Source: an uncultured Acetatifactor sp.
GTDB lineage: Bacteria > Bacillota > Clostridia > Lachnospirales > Lachnospiraceae
Length of the DNA stretch: 21,404 nt
Direction of reading: 5' to 3'
Assembly: GCA_910584235.1 (NCBI GenBank)
Contig: CAJTZD010000061.1
Location: 1 to 21,404, forward strand
Both the position numbers and the translations under genes were made by a program. Shown piece after piece: positions 1 through 7,135 of the stretch (the stretch's first letter is position 1; each line of letters opens with the position of its first letter). Below the pieces are notes generated by a model. It ran no database searches and had not been told where the DNA came from. It saw only the letters and a program-made list of their open reading frames with translations.

Positions 1-8
1 TCTGACAT
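1..8 (-). CDS. Start of an unidentified gene cut off by the left edge
   Basis: Only the first two codons (Met-Ser) and part of a third lie in the window, reading leftward from an ATG at 8-6. The call rests on what precedes it: an AAGGAG ribosome site seven bases upstream (about 16-21) and a plausible sigma-A promoter at 34-63. Nothing can be said about the product. Because it has its own promoter, it is probably a separate transcription unit from the immunity-like genes to its right. Confidence 0.6.
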
Positions 9-33
9 GACAAATCTCCTTTCCAAAAACTTA

Positions 34-63
34 AATATAACCGCCCTTATATGTTTTTCTCAA
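34..63 (-). promoter_or_regulatory. Candidate sigma-A promoter for the gene leaving the left edge
   Basis: On the minus strand a TTGAGA -35 box (63-58) and a TATATT -10 box (39-34) are separated by 18 bp in an AT-rich stretch. Transcription would begin near 27, giving a leader of about 20 bases that carries AAGGAG just before the ATG at 8. The boxes are near consensus and nothing else explains the local AT-richness. Confidence 0.55.
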
Positions 64-113
64 ACAGAGACTACCGTTTCGATTCCATCAAAAAAACCGA
101 TGGCTTTGATGCG

Positions 114-1040
114 TCAATATTCTCTTCCGGCGAAAAGACCATCTACAATAGCGTAATCAACAATATCTGCTGTTACAGCGGGAAAATTCTGGAGCGCTTC
201 ACGCACAACGAGGCCCCCTGGCTTGCCGCCCGCGGCGACCTTCCTGTCACAGCGCCGTCTGACCGGATTATCGGGAAATCTCTTATCGGAGAGTATTTCA
301 GCGCAGTAACGGCAAAGTACAACATGGTCAATCATGATTTCCATTTTGTCCTCCGGGTCTTGTGCCTGTTCATACAGCTCCATCAGCTGTGTCGGATTTC
401 CGTCTATGTTCATCCCGAATCCCGTCTCTTCATCACTATACCCGGCAATCACTTCCCGCAGCCACCGCTCATACCATGAAAGGAACCCCTTTTCCCGCAC
501 AAAGAACGGCGGGCCGCAGTAATCCTCATCATAATAGACCACCTGTCCCCGATAGGGCCCTGCAAGCATCAGGCCTGTCATAAGGGTGCAGCCCTGGCTC
601 CCGATGGGCAGGACGCCCACATAAGGATGCACTTCCCCGCCTTTTCCCATGCTGTCGCCCTGCCTGCTTTCTGGGGCCGTCATCCGATTCCATTCCTCGT
701 CGCTCATCTTCGGGTAGATCACCGGCTCCTCCTGGACACGGTAGATACGGGCGCCATGGGAGTCATGGAGGCCGTCCCCCAAATCCCTTATCCCATAAAG
801 CCCGTAATAGGGGCCTGCGCCGCCGTTTCCTACATGAAGCAGGAAATCCCGGTATTCTTCCGGCAGCCGGATTCCCTGCTGCTCCTCAAATTTCATTATC
901 TGCTCCTCACTGGCAGGCGCCGCCAGCCGATACTGGTGGCTGTACGCCCCGAACCTTTCAAAATCCGGGTCTTTCGCCTTTGCCTGCTCCAGCAGTTTCA
1001 GGATGCGCTTCGCCCATGGGGGCTGTCCTGTCTTTCCCAT
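114..1040 (-). CDS. SUKH (SMI1/KNR4) family protein, probable immunity protein
   Basis: A 308-residue protein with no signal peptide or membrane segment, so presumably cytoplasmic. Residues about 43-85 show the SUKH opening: an amphipathic helix, then the LPEEYRDFLLHVGNGGAGP segment, which is the family's typical LP..Y..FL...NG pattern. A second block around residues 147-197 (GCTLMTGLML, then VVYYDEDYCG and a helix with SWYERWL) fits the rest of the fold. SUKH proteins are known immunity proteins against contact-dependent or secreted toxins of many kinds; which toxin, if any, this one meets cannot be read from sequence. It is longer than the usual 130-180 residues, with about 100 extra C-terminal residues of unknown role. 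The start is supported by GAGGAGG nine bases before the ATG. It is the last gene of the leftward immunity-like chain. Confidence 0.8.
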   Translation of the reverse strand: MGKTGQPPWAKRILKLLEQAKAKDPDFERFGAYSHQYRLAAPASEEQIMKFEEQQGIRLPEEYRDFLLHVGNGGAGPYYGLYGIRDLGDGLHDSHGARIYRVQEEPVIYPKMSDEEWNRMTAPESRQGDSMGKGGEVHPYVGVLPIGSQGCTLMTGLMLAGPYRGQVVYYDEDYCGPPFFVREKGFLSWYERWLREVIAGYSDEETGFGMNIDGNPTQLMELYEQAQDPEDKMEIMIDHVVLCRYCAEILSDKRFPDNPVRRRCDRKVAAGGKPGGLVVREALQNFPAVTADIVDYAIVDGLFAGREY

Positions 1041-1221
1041 TTCTTTTGCCTCCTCGTAATAACACGGTCCGGCTTGCCACTCCCTCCCATATCCCGGCCT
1101 TGCAAAGACGCCGTTCCATCGGTTCTCTTTTTCTTTCCTCTAATGTACGAATCAGGCCGCCTCACGGAACCCTTAATCCTGAACCGGCACACAACGCCAA
1201 CTCTTTCAACACAGGACATAT

Positions 1222-1317
1222 ACTGCATAACGCTGAATACTGCCTAATGTAATCATGCGCTTGAACCAGCCAGTGTTATGCAGTCTGGTTTCAGGGCAAG
1301 TGAAATCGTTATGCAAT
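1222..1317. repeat. Inverted and repeated TGCATAAC motif between two genes
   Basis: The 289 bp between 1041 and 1329 hold no gene. They contain a 14-bp inverted repeat matching at 13 positions (1222-1235 and 1271-1284, core ACTGCATAAC / GTTATGCAGT) with 35 bp between the arms. A further half copy lies at about 1308-1317 (GTTATGCAAT). The repeat could be operator half-sites for the 114-1040 gene or a weak RNA hairpin. No clear promoter boxes are placed around it. Confidence 0.4.
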
Positions 1318-1329
1318 ATAAATTCTCCG

Positions 1330-2250
1330 TCATGCCTCTGTCCCAAAGGGGTGCTGCCACCCGTCTATAAAAACAAATTGCGCCCCGCATGCCGGGCAGG
1401 AAATCCTGTCGAACATCCGGCGGCAGAGCTGTGAAAACTCTGCATCCTCTTCTGCCCTGTCCAGGTTCCGCAGCAGGTACAGGTACAAAAATACTGCCAC
1501 CGGAAACGGCGTCTCCTGGCTGATTCCCTTTCTGCAGACAGCTTTTGCCATGTGCTTCTCCGCGCAGTCTTCAAAACCGTCGATTACAGGCAGCAGCCCC
1601 GTCCAGGGATTCGGTTGGCGGACAGGCATTTTGTCAGTCAGACTCCGCACTTCTTCCCATGCCGTCTCCTGCACGGAAACGCTCCTGTTGCCGCTGTCCG
1701 TGATTCCTTTCCTGCGGATTATGTATGTTTCCATATGGCCTTCGGGACAGGAAGCTTCCTCCCAGAGCTCCGTATCGAACATGGTGGAAAGATATCCGAA
1801 TTCCGGTTTCACGAATGCGAAAGGCGCCCCTGTCACATAATGGATGCCGTCCCTATGGGAAGAAAAATCATACCGGCAGAGAAAATCCAGTACAGCCTCC
1901 TCCGCCACAGCCAGGCTTTCCCGATACACATCCATCACTTCCCGGGACATCCCCGCTGCATAGGGCTGATAGCTTTCCGAAATCCATGCCCCCATCCACT
2001 CCCACAGCTCCACCGCCTGCGCCGGCGGCTGCCCCATTGCGATTTCCACCATATAGGGGAAAACCAGGTAGAATGCCGGGTATATGGTATTCGACTCACA
2101 GATGCGTTCGCAAAGCTCTGCAAAGACATCGGAATCCATACCGGTATCCGGACACTCCCGAAACTGCTCCACCAGTTCCCGGATGCCAGGCTCCGCACCG
2201 ATCTCCTCTGCCTGTCTCCAGGCTTCATGCCCAAATTCTATCTTTCTCAT
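1330..2250 (-). CDS. Unidentified 306-residue protein in the immunity-like chain
   Basis: I do not recognise a family. The protein is soluble, acidic and rich in Trp, Cys and aromatic residues. It looks mostly helical in its first 150 residues, with helices around EAWRQAEEIG and VMDVYRESLAVAEEAVLDFL. Near the C-terminus a CPACGAQF pair (CxxC) could bind a metal, although only one further Cys (in QLCRRMF) is close by. Its ATG overlaps by four bases (ATGA) the stop of the frame that precedes it, so the two would be translationally coupled. Position within a run of SUKH and DUF4304-like genes makes an immunity-type role plausible by association only. An AGATGGAAGAG purine run precedes the start. 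No truncation is visible. Confidence 0.7.
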   Translation of the reverse strand: MRKIEFGHEAWRQAEEIGAEPGIRELVEQFRECPDTGMDSDVFAELCERICESNTIYPAFYLVFPYMVEIAMGQPPAQAVELWEWMGAWISESYQPYAAGMSREVMDVYRESLAVAEEAVLDFLCRYDFSSHRDGIHYVTGAPFAFVKPEFGYLSTMFDTELWEEASCPEGHMETYIIRRKGITDSGNRSVSVQETAWEEVRSLTDKMPVRQPNPWTGLLPVIDGFEDCAEKHMAKAVCRKGISQETPFPVAVFLYLYLLRNLDRAEEDAEFSQLCRRMFDRISCPACGAQFVFIDGWQHPFGTEA

Positions 2251-2458
2251 TTACTCTTCCATCTTTCCATCGTGTTGATTTCCGGCCTGTGTTCCGGTCC
2301 CCGCCAGATGCCTCCAAAAATCAGCGGCGCCCCATACCCATGCAGCAGGTCCGCCATATGGCAGGATAGGTACCTGTCCCTGTCGCTCCCCTGGTACAGC
2401 CCTCGCTTCCCGGCCGCAGTAATCCTGTAAAGCCGGGGTCCGTCAATCCCTTCTTGTC
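2247..2458 (-). pseudogene. Out-of-frame C-terminal extension of the 2443-3768 gene
   Basis: After the 441-residue gene ends at 2443, a different frame stays open for about 65 more codons (from ...GPRLYRITAAGKRG to ...EINTMERWKSK). It closes with a TGA that overlaps the next gene's ATG as ATGA. Five consecutive A on the minus strand (2463-2459) lie just before the break. Removing one A joins the two frames into a single 506-codon gene with that perfect coupling. The extension has no usable start of its own. I infer a frameshifted 3' end, either a real mutation or an assembly indel. Confidence 0.5.
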
Positions 2459-3768
2459 TTTTTGTCCAGGCCGTGGTAATACCGCATGAACCGGCAGACA
2501 TCCTCATAAGTTTCCCTGATTGCCTTCCTGCGTTTCTCTGCGTCCGTGGTCTCCCTTGTCCTGATAAAGAGCTGCGCATTGCGGTACATCACCGCCATAG
2601 GATCCCTGGTGTCATTATACGCTTCCGGGCGCTCCTTCAGACGTTCCTCCACATATCCGGAGTTAAACCGCACACAGGATGCAAGGCGTGCATATCCTTC
2701 CTCTTCCTTTCCCGAAAGCAGATCCCATACGCCAAACAGATAGTCGTCCGCCCTCCAGGGATCCGGCCTTCCCTCTGTATCCAGATTCCACATGGGCCTG
2801 GCGGTTTTGGGGTCCCACGGCCCTTTCTCCGTGGCTTTCAGATAATCCCGGCGCTCCTTTGCAAAATAGGTCTCCAGGCTGTCAATCTTCTGCCATTCCG
2901 GCAGCACGCCGTCTGCCAGGTAAGTCAATATGTCGTCAAATTTTCTGTTGATGCTTTCCACCATGGCCGCGTCCACGGCTTCCATGCCGTACTGAATCAC
3001 GCCCCACCCGTTATCCATCTTTTGGAAATAATCCCCCTGGCTGATATGGCCCGGCAGGCCCAGGATGCCATACTCGATTGCATAAATAGGACAGAGGTAA
3101 CAGCTCATGGCCTCATATCCGCCGCCTCTGAAATAACCGATAAACTGGATCCGGGATACCAGTCCGTTCTTTTCCCGTACAAAGGTTTTGGGACCTGCTT
3201 TTTTCATGCCGTATGCCTTTGCGGCAGGGGCAATCTTTGCCTGCAGGTTCTCCTTTAAGCGCAGTTTCAGTTCCTCCCCGCACTCTTTCCACTGTTCCGT
3301 TGTTCTTGCGTGTTTATAGTCATAAACCTTCGCCGGTTTCTGTCCGGGCGGCGTCCCCAGCAGGCTTTTCCAGTCAAAAACCACGGCTTCTGCCGGATGT
3401 CCCTCCAGATATCCCTCCCACGGACGCCTGGCAAAAGCCGTATTCCTGTGGTATGCTTCCATGCTCTTTTGTCTGTCACGGTCCTCCTCTTCCCTGGCTT
3501 TTTCCTCATAATAACCGGAAGTCTTTACCGGACGTCCCTGGGCATGGAAATAGTAGGCAACGCCGCTCTGGGTCTTTGCCATCCAGTAATAGTCTGCATT
3601 CCATAAAGCCGGCATCATCCTTCCCCGGTCTCCACGGGTCAGGTTCTCTTCCAGCCTGGCCTTATTGCTGTTCCACCATTTTTCCCATTCCTTCGGTTCT
3701 ACTTCTCCCGCCGCAACACGCAGGAACATCTGTTTCATCTCATCCTGAAAGCCCATCTTCTTTCTCAT
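2443..3768 (-). CDS. DUF4304-like domain protein, immunity-type context
   Basis: A 441-residue soluble protein. Residues about 160-230 resemble DUF4304: a long helix (ELKLRLKENLQAKIAPAAKA), then YGMKKAGPKTFVREKNGLVSRIQF and a strand-rich segment. This domain is known in toxin-immunity gene clusters. The first 110 residues and residues 250-430 are not recognised. The second block contains several Trp- and Arg-rich stretches and may be a second helical domain. The first ATG follows GGGGAGG by only one base and overlaps the stop of a decayed frame upstream (ATGA). A second ATG five codons in has the same ribosome site 13 bases away, so the exact start is open. The gene probably lost about 65 C-terminal residues to a shift in an A5 run at 2459-2463. 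Confidence 0.65.
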   Translation of the reverse strand: MRKKMGFQDEMKQMFLRVAAGEVEPKEWEKWWNSNKARLEENLTRGDRGRMMPALWNADYYWMAKTQSGVAYYFHAQGRPVKTSGYYEEKAREEEDRDRQKSMEAYHRNTAFARRPWEGYLEGHPAEAVVFDWKSLLGTPPGQKPAKVYDYKHARTTEQWKECGEELKLRLKENLQAKIAPAAKAYGMKKAGPKTFVREKNGLVSRIQFIGYFRGGGYEAMSCYLCPIYAIEYGILGLPGHISQGDYFQKMDNGWGVIQYGMEAVDAAMVESINRKFDDILTYLADGVLPEWQKIDSLETYFAKERRDYLKATEKGPWDPKTARPMWNLDTEGRPDPWRADDYLFGVWDLLSGKEEEGYARLASCVRFNSGYVEERLKERPEAYNDTRDPMAVMYRNAQLFIRTRETTDAEKRRKAIRETYEDVCRFMRYYHGLDKKTRRD

Positions 3769-4065
3769 TCCTCCCCGATTTTTTCCGCTACAGCGTACTG
3801 ATAGCCCGCGCTCATGCCGTATGTCCCGTTGGAATATATCTTATAGTCCCTATGGGACTCATCCCCGGGAATGGCATCCAGCTCTTCCTGGGAAGAGATC
3901 TGTTTTACAACCTCCGCTTTCCGTCACCTCAAATATGCGGGAAACCAGCCGATATGCCTCAGTGCGGCCTTCTCCCCGGCTTACCTCCCACTGTGCCTCT
4001 CCCCCACTGATTTCAATGATATCCTCTAGCAGTCAAATACCCCTAAATTCTGCATATGGCCCGCT
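3765..4065 (-). pseudogene. Decayed gene fragment with one stop and one frameshift
   Basis: No intact gene fills this 300-bp gap, but two protein-like frames do. The first runs GPYAEFRGI, an in-frame TGA (near 4036), then LLEDIIEISGGEAQWEVSRG to about FEVTES. After one extra base near 3911-3920 the second frame continues EVVKQISSQEELDAIPGDES to AEKIGEE. Its TGA overlaps the ATG of the next gene as ATGA. The continuity of sense across the shift and the coupled stop show this was a real gene. It seems to lack its start, so it was probably cut by recombination as well. The family is not recognised. Confidence 0.7.
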
Positions 4066-4545
4066 TTACAATTGAATCCCGCCGCTCATCACTTTTTCCA
4101 TGAAATCCTCAAAGGAATCGGCAACCTTCTCACATTCCTCAAATTCCGGCTCTGCGCCATAGACAACGGAACCGTCTTCCATGGAGAACGCATAATAAGC
4201 ATACCCGCCGTCCAGGGACAGGAAAAAGGGCAGATGCCCGTCCCAGAACTGCCTGATTTTCTCTTTCCATCCGGCATCGTCCCCTGCCGCTTCCAGGCTG
4301 AGCTGTTCCCACTCATTCCACTGCCAGGCCTTGTCTCCCTGTATATCATAATCTTCCGCACATAAGAACCAGGCGCGCTCGTCTTTGCGCACCATGCTTT
4401 TTACGATAGTGATAAATCTCACCCAGCTTTCCGGATAGCCGGTATATCTGCTTTTCATTGGCTCAGGCAGGCAGAGTTCCTGCTTTTCATCCGCCTCTGC
4501 CATCCAGCCCTGATTTTCCATATAAGCTAAAAATTTATCTGTCAT
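4066..4545 (-). CDS. SUKH (SMI1/KNR4) family protein, probable immunity protein
   Basis: At 159 residues this is the standard length for a single SUKH domain. The C-terminal half carries the clearest family features: FFLSLDGGYAYYAFSMEDGS, a Gly-rich turn followed by paired strands, then the acidic patch GAEPEFEECEKVADSFEDFM that forms the closing helix. The N-terminal LP..Y motif is less clear. There is no signal peptide, so it is cytoplasmic. Family members neutralise cognate toxins by direct binding; the target here is unknown. The start is well supported: GGAGGAG about nine bases upstream, and an ATGA overlap with a short upstream remnant (4542-4667). Confidence 0.78.
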   Translation of the reverse strand: MTDKFLAYMENQGWMAEADEKQELCLPEPMKSRYTGYPESWVRFITIVKSMVRKDERAWFLCAEDYDIQGDKAWQWNEWEQLSLEAAGDDAGWKEKIRQFWDGHLPFFLSLDGGYAYYAFSMEDGSVVYGAEPEFEECEKVADSFEDFMEKVMSGGIQL

Positions 4546-4667
4546 TTTGCAGTCTCCTCCAGAAACAGTAGCACATCCTCACAAGTAACGGCAAGAGCCC
4601 GTTCCGTCTCTCTGTGAAAGACGCATGATCCCTTTTCAGAAAAGTGTTCCCTATGAGATATTGGCAT
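4542..4667 (-). pseudogene. 41-codon C-terminal remnant coupled to the SUKH gene
   Basis: A short frame runs from an ATG at 4667 (MPISHREHFSEK...) to a TGA at 4542 that overlaps the next ATG as ATGA. Its end, ERALAVTCEDVLLFLEETAK, has the look of the last helix of a small globular protein such as a SUKH domain. The ATG lies inside the 3' end of the 76-residue gene upstream. I read this as the surviving tail of an immunity-like gene whose front was replaced. It could still be translated as a micro-protein. Confidence 0.5.
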
Positions 4668-4881
4668 AGTATTCTTTCAAATGGTTTCTAATATTCTGTG
4701 GTGTAACAGGCACTTCAGTATCTGAGAAATGATATTCTAAATGCACCTTTTTATCATCAGATATAATATGCACTCTATGACCATGCTCATCGACTCTCAC
4801 ATACCAATAATAACTTGTTCCTTCATATACTATTTTGCGCTTATTTTTCCCAGATACCATATTCACCTCATAAACCGTCAC
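4651..4881 (-). CDS. Small unidentified protein (76 residues)
   Basis: A compact basic protein without signal peptide, starting at a GTG. It has alternating hydrophobic and aromatic strands (KRKIVYEGTSYYWYVRV, then VHLEYHFSD) and a C-terminal helix (PQNIRNHLKEYYANIS). No family is recognised. The GTG start is favoured because it overlaps, as GTGA, the stop of the repaired frame of the gene upstream. That is the same coupling found elsewhere in this chain. A downstream ATG (MVSGKN) after GAGGTGAAT is the alternative. It is more AT-rich than its neighbours, which suggests separate acquisition. A small immunity protein is possible by context only. Confidence 0.6.
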   Translation of the reverse strand: MTVYEVNMVSGKNKRKIVYEGTSYYWYVRVDEHGHRVHIISDDKKVHLEYHFSDTEVPVTPQNIRNHLKEYYANIS

Positions 4882-5635
4882 TTCCCGCTTTCAATGTCAA
4901 ATAAGGCTTCCACCCCCCTCCTGTGCCGCCTCACCCTTTGTCACGAACCAGAAAGTACATTCTTCACTGTCATACAGCCCAACAGCCTGCCCATCCATAG
5001 CCTGATAAAGCTTGCCGTCCTTTGTCTGTTTCAGACCGGAAAGAGGACGGATCACATTATAACTGCGGTAAAATCTACCTGGCAGATAACGGTAAAACTC
5101 TGCCATTGGCAACGGGAGCGAAGCTCCCAGACGTTCTTCTGCCCGAGCGATGCTTTCCTCTTTCGCGCCCTTCCCCTCAATCCCGGCAAATTCACAAAGG
5201 AACTGTAATACCGGGGGTATTGATTTCAGTTCCCGTTCCCGGGGCGGCTGGGGCGGGGCCGAATTGAAGATGGGATGCCCGTCCTGGCTTTTTATCCAGA
5301 CATATTTGAATCCCATCTGCTTCATGAGCTGTTCCAGTTCTTTATCGGTCTTACCCCCAAAATAAGCCGTCCTTGAATAAAGAACGCTTCCACATAAAAG
5401 CCTGGATGGTTCTTCCACAAAGTTTACTTCAAAATTTGTTCTGTGGGTGGAAAGCTGTTCTATTGGAATATGATAAAAAGTATCGGGGAAAAATCCCCTC
5501 ATTCTTTTCCAATAGTTTGCCGCTTTATCCCTGTTCACGGCTGCAACACTGGGCTGGGCCAGGGTCTGCTGGTAGCCAAGCCATTCCACGATCCACCTGG
5601 AAAGCTTTGATTTTTTTCAGTTCTTCTAATATCAT
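4878..5635 (-). pseudogene. SUKH-tailed protein gene with two homopolymer frameshifts
   Basis: An uninterrupted frame of 230 codons exists at 4897-5589 from a GTG. The only strong start, however, is the ATG at 5635, eight bases after AGGAGG, and it begins MILEELKK. That frame meets the 230-codon frame if one A is removed from the A7 run at 5611-5617. At the other end, removing one G from the G6 run at 4913-4918 replaces the abrupt GGGSLI ending by VEALFDIESGK, whose TGA overlaps the next GTG. The repaired product would be 251 residues. Residues about 165-240 fit a SUKH N-terminal half (ARAEERLGASLPLPMAEFYR, then IRPLSGL and VGLYDSEECTFWFV), so the SUKH fold may be incomplete. The front 150 residues are unrecognised. 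Slippage or ribosomal frameshifting at A7 is conceivable. Confidence 0.6.
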
Positions 5636-5647
5636 GACGCCGCCCTC

Positions 5648-5812
5648 CTATTCTTTATAATAAATCACCGGAATTTCTTTAAACGCCAGCCGTTCCTTCT
5701 CGAACAGTTCGTAAAAATCGCCGTTCCTGTTATTGTTCTGCCATTCAAAATAGGATTGTGCTCTCATCCTCCATTTCCTCCGCTTCCAGGAATTCAAGAT
5801 TGTGTCTGGTTG
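5648..5812 (-). pseudogene. C-terminal remnant after the aldo/keto reductase
   Basis: Two sense-like frames abut here: INPTRHNLEFLEAEEMEDES to TILF, which stops at 5745, and EWQNNNRNGDFYELFEKERL to VIYYKE, which stops at 5648. Removing one T from the TTTT run near 5753-5756 joins them. The second part could alone be a 39-codon gene from an ATG at 5767, but its ribosome site would be too close to the start. The final TAG sits against the AGGAGG of the next gene, an operon-like spacing. I infer the tail of a lost gene; the family is unknown. Confidence 0.5.
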
Positions 5813-5814
5813 GA

Positions 5815-6897
5815 TTAATTTGAAAAGGGCTGTTCCCGGAACCTTTCCGCAAGCTCAAACACCCTCTGAATCTCATCGGGAATCCGGATTCCGGCCGGGC
5901 ACATGGACAGACAGGGCATGTCCGTGCATCTCCGGCACTGCATGGCGCTCTCCCGAATTCCCAAATCCAGTTTCCGCAGGGCCCAGTGATTCTTTCCCAG
6001 GAAAAAGTAATTGTATTGCCGGAAAACCGTATGAATCTCCGTCCCATACGGACAGCGGCACCTCTGGCAGCGGTCACAGGGAATGGGGGAGAAGTATTCT
6101 TCCAGGACAGACAGCACCTGTCCGAAATCCGGCATCTTCTGCCTGTATCCGCTGTCCCGGCCGAAAGCCGCATCCGCCTGTTCCATGGTACCGATTCCAA
6201 TCAGGGCGCTGGAGACCGGATAGGACAGCACGCTGTCTATCAGGACTTCCGGGGGAAAGAAATCCGGAAGGATTCCGGCTGCATATACCTTGTTGACCAG
6301 CAGGCCTTTCTGCCGGAAAGCCGGCTCCTCCCTGATTCTGTCCAGCATCCCGCGCTCCAGCAGATTACCGCTGCCCTGAAGCACATCCACCCTGGAATCC
6401 CTTGCGCCCCTGAGGAGAATGTCGTAATAGTGGGATGCCAATCCTGTAAAGCGAATCCGCCCCTCCTCTTTCAGCTGGCTGAGGGCATCCAGGGCCCCTC
6501 CCTTCCGGAAGATTTCCTCCTCATGCTCCCAGTCCGCCTGATGGACAAAGTAGATGTCCGGCCAGGTTCCCAGGTTTTCACAGGATTCCAGGACTGCCAT
6601 ATACATTTCGTTTCCGTCGAAAAAACGTGCCTTGTCCGAAATGATGATTCTGTCCCGTTTGCCGCCGGACGCATACATTCCTGTTTTCCGCTCCGCATCT
6701 CCGTATTCCGGGACAATGGCTGTATCATACAGGTTGCAGCCCAGGCGAAAGGCATGCTCCATCACTGCCAGCGCCTGCTCTTCACTGAGATTATAGTAGG
6801 CAGGAAGAACCGGCACGCTGCCTTTTAAGACAGGAATCGTGCCAAAGCTGACTTCGGAAACCATCAGCCCGGTGCTTCCCAGTTTACGATATCGCAT
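5815..6897 (-). CDS. Aldo/keto reductase with C-terminal ferredoxin-like domain
   Basis: A 360-residue soluble protein opening with the family signature MRYRKLGSTGLMVSEVSFGT. The catalytic tetrad is visible as Asp58 (YDTA), Tyr65 (PEYGDAE), Lys89 (SDKAR) and His119 (FVHQAD) of the TIM barrel. Two cysteine sets follow the barrel: Cys274, 277, 280 and 282, and Cys321, 324, 329 and 333. The second set reads CxxCxxxxCxxxCP, typical of 4Fe-4S binding, while the first is compact and less canonical. This architecture is known in anaerobe members of the family annotated as 4Fe-4S aldo/keto reductases; the substrate is unknown. The start has AGGAGG six bases upstream. The stop of an upstream remnant touches the ribosome site, so the gene was once inside an operon. 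Confidence 0.9.
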   Translation of the reverse strand: MRYRKLGSTGLMVSEVSFGTIPVLKGSVPVLPAYYNLSEEQALAVMEHAFRLGCNLYDTAIVPEYGDAERKTGMYASGGKRDRIIISDKARFFDGNEMYMAVLESCENLGTWPDIYFVHQADWEHEEEIFRKGGALDALSQLKEEGRIRFTGLASHYYDILLRGARDSRVDVLQGSGNLLERGMLDRIREEPAFRQKGLLVNKVYAAGILPDFFPPEVLIDSVLSYPVSSALIGIGTMEQADAAFGRDSGYRQKMPDFGQVLSVLEEYFSPIPCDRCQRCRCPYGTEIHTVFRQYNYFFLGKNHWALRKLDLGIRESAMQCRRCTDMPCLSMCPAGIRIPDEIQRVFELAERFREQPFSN

Positions 6898-6906
6898 AGC
6901 TTCCTC

Positions 6907-7020
6907 CTATTCCAGTTCCGCATCTACCCCGCTCAGTCCCCAGACATAGCAGAAAATTTCCGGCCGCAGAGAAAATGCGTCCGTAAACCCTCCGGGGTAC
7001 CGGGCGGGGCAGATGCTGTT
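6907..7020 (-). pseudogene. 37-codon C-terminal remnant upstream of the aldo/keto reductase
   Basis: The frame reads NSICPARYPGGFTDAFSL then RPEIFCYVWGLSGVDAELE and stops at 6907, with its TAG overlapping the reductase ribosome site. It is closed upstream by a TAA at 7021 and has no start. The clean amino-acid composition and operon spacing mark it as the end of a lost gene. The remaining sequence up to 7135 shows no further sense and no clear terminator for the leucine-rich-repeat gene. Confidence 0.45.
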
Positions 7021-7135
7021 TTAAATTTGCCCTTGACACTTCTTAGCCGGACTATACTTAGTCGCCGCGCTGTGACTCTGAAAAGCAAAGTCTCTACAGC
7101 ACGATCCTGCGCGACTGCTCTGAAGATACAACATC

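Noticed and set aside
627..1247. Long plus-strand frame opposite the SUKH gene
   Set aside because: It is antisense to a gene with clear family motifs, its composition is Pro/His/Ser-rich as expected of a shadow, and it has no ribosome site. The same holds for the other plus-strand frames, such as 1552-2430, 3213-4010 and 9421-10152.
7033..7058. Plus-strand TTGACA and TATACT resembling a promoter
   Set aside because: The spacing is only 14 bp, too short for sigma-A, and nothing credible lies downstream on the plus strand.
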